A DNA stretch of 64,000 nt from Hyphomicrobiales bacterium. Its GTDB lineage: Bacteria; Pseudomonadota; Alphaproteobacteria; Rhizobiales; Rhizobiaceae. This document shows, one piece after another, positions 63,234 through 64,000 of the stretch. Position 1 is the first letter of the stretch. Each line of letters opens with the position of its first letter. The notes below the pieces were generated by a model that saw nothing but the letters and a program-made list of their open reading frames with translations, searched no databases and was not told where the DNA came from. The position numbers and the translations under genes were made by a program. The stretch is from NCBI GenBank assembly GCA_900472395.1, contig UCHV01000005.1, positions 189,349 to 253,348 on the forward strand, in the 5' to 3' direction.

Positions 63234-64000
63234 ATGAAGTCTGCACGGCTCCTCATCCGGGAACGCACGAAGTCATTGGCAAAGCGGCTTGTCATCGCCC
63301 TGATGGCCGCCATCACCGCCCTGCCCGCCACCATCACGCCGGTCGCCGCGCAGGAACGCCGTTATTACCTGGAGGATCGCCGATACGAGCAGCCGCGTCG
63401 CCGCACACTGATGGACATGTTTTTCGGTGATCGCCGCCAGCGCGACCGTTCCGTTATCGAAATGCAGCCGCGCCGGCAGAGACGCGCGGCACCTGCCTCG
63501 ACGCCGCGCCGCCCGGTGCGCACCGCACCGGCAGTCGCCCCTGTTATCGCCAGCGAGCCCCCGCCCGCCCCTGTCCAGAAGCTGGAAAACGCCAGGAAGG
63601 TGCTGGTTGTGGGTGATTTCATGGCCGGCCGTCTTGCCGGCGGCCTGGAAGCAGCCTTCGCGGAAAACCCGGGCGTGGTCGTGATCGATCATGCCGAAAC
63701 GGCGTCCGGCCTTGTTCGCCAGGACCATTACGACTGGCCACAGGCACTGCCCGACATGATCGCCAACGAAAAGCCGGCGCTTGTGGTGGTGATGATCGGT
63801 TCCAACGACCGCCAGCAGATCGACAGCAGCGATGCGCGCGAGAAATTCCGTACCGAACGCTGGTTCGAGATCTACAAGCAGCGCGTCAAGGAATTCGGCC
63901 AGATCGTTCGCGATCACGACCTGCCGCTGCTTTGGGTGGGTCTGCCGGCCTTCCAGTCGGCATCGATGACTTCAGATGCCGTCACACTCAACACCATATA
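63234..64000 (+). CDS. SGNH/DUF459 hydrolase (partial, runs off the right edge)
   Basis: At least 255 aa from the ATG at 63234 (GGCAGGGAC upstream; an in-frame ATG at 63219 is possible). Signal peptide (IALMAAITALPATITPVAA), an Arg/Pro-rich linker, then the SGNH core: block I VLVVGDFMAGRL and block III VVVMIGSNDRQQ. Periplasmic esterase or acyltransferase-like, of the type found in exopolysaccharide/cell-envelope clusters. C-terminus lies beyond the window. Confidence 0.85.
   Translation, partial: MKSARLLIRERTKSLAKRLVIALMAAITALPATITPVAAQERRYYLEDRRYEQPRRRTLMDMFFGDRRQRDRSVIEMQPRRQRRAAPASTPRRPVRTAPAVAPVIASEPPPAPVQKLENARKVLVVGDFMAGRLAGGLEAAFAENPGVVVIDHAETASGLVRQDHYDWPQALPDMIANEKPALVVVMIGSNDRQQIDSSDAREKFRTERWFEIYKQRVKEFGQIVRDHDLPLLWVGLPAFQSASMTSDAVTLNTI

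Overview
The window looks like chromosomal DNA of a rhizobial alphaproteobacterium, most likely Agrobacterium/Rhizobium. This rests on homospermidine synthase, an Atu4866-family protein, GapR (UPF0335) remnants, an imuA-imuB-dnaE2 cassette with a GTTC-N7-GTTC LexA box, and a KpsF/KdsD - GalU neighbourhood. No rRNA, tRNA or CRISPR array was seen.

There are two halves, meeting at about 29.3 kb. Bases 1-29,300 are accessory: short genes, mixed base composition, gene fragments and mobile or defence functions. Bases 29,300-64,000 are ordinary rhizobial core DNA with long GC-rich genes.

1-8.8 kb: a partial beta-helix-like protein, then many small proteins (DUF2945, DUF2934, an ECF sigma factor, a GXWXG/DUF4334 protein and unrecognised small ORFs). 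A DUF3140 gene is reduced to its 3' end, and some leader and 3' flank sequences are duplicated. 8.8-14.3 kb: the SOS mutagenesis operon imuA-imuB-dnaE2 behind a LexA box.

15.1-23.3 kb: a two-gene candidate defence unit (an HNH plus PD-(D/E)xK nuclease, then a zinc-rich protein with a HEPN-like R-x4-H motif). Opposite it lies a four-gene, translationally coupled recombination module: three different tyrosine recombinases and a small coiled-coil protein. 23.5-29.5 kb: two copies of a ~220-nt structured element, each directly followed by a truncated 3' end of gapR. Between them lie a Septu-like ATPase/HNH pair, a GHKL-ATPase/nuclease fusion, an XRE regulator and a hypothetical gene. I read this as two integrative elements stacked at the 3' end of gapR. 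Each has the structured element at one end and its own gapR 3' end at the other. The displaced native gapR end sits next to nnrS, and the 5' half of gapR should lie left of the window.

29.5-64 kb, core: nnrS; a DUF882 peptidase-like protein; a sigma-54 response regulator divergent from pepF; pabB-pabC; a ParE/antitoxin pair; an SDR with an Atu4866-family gene divergent from a LysR regulator; DUF4375 and DUF3445 proteins; homospermidine synthase; a lipoprotein; a polytopic membrane protein; a nucleotidase-LysM fusion; hemH; an SDR; an FAD monooxygenase; queC-queD-queE divergent from an XRE regulator; qmcA-nfeD; kdsD/kpsF; an outer-membrane barrel protein; galU; a lytic transglycosylase; and a truncated SGNH hydrolase.
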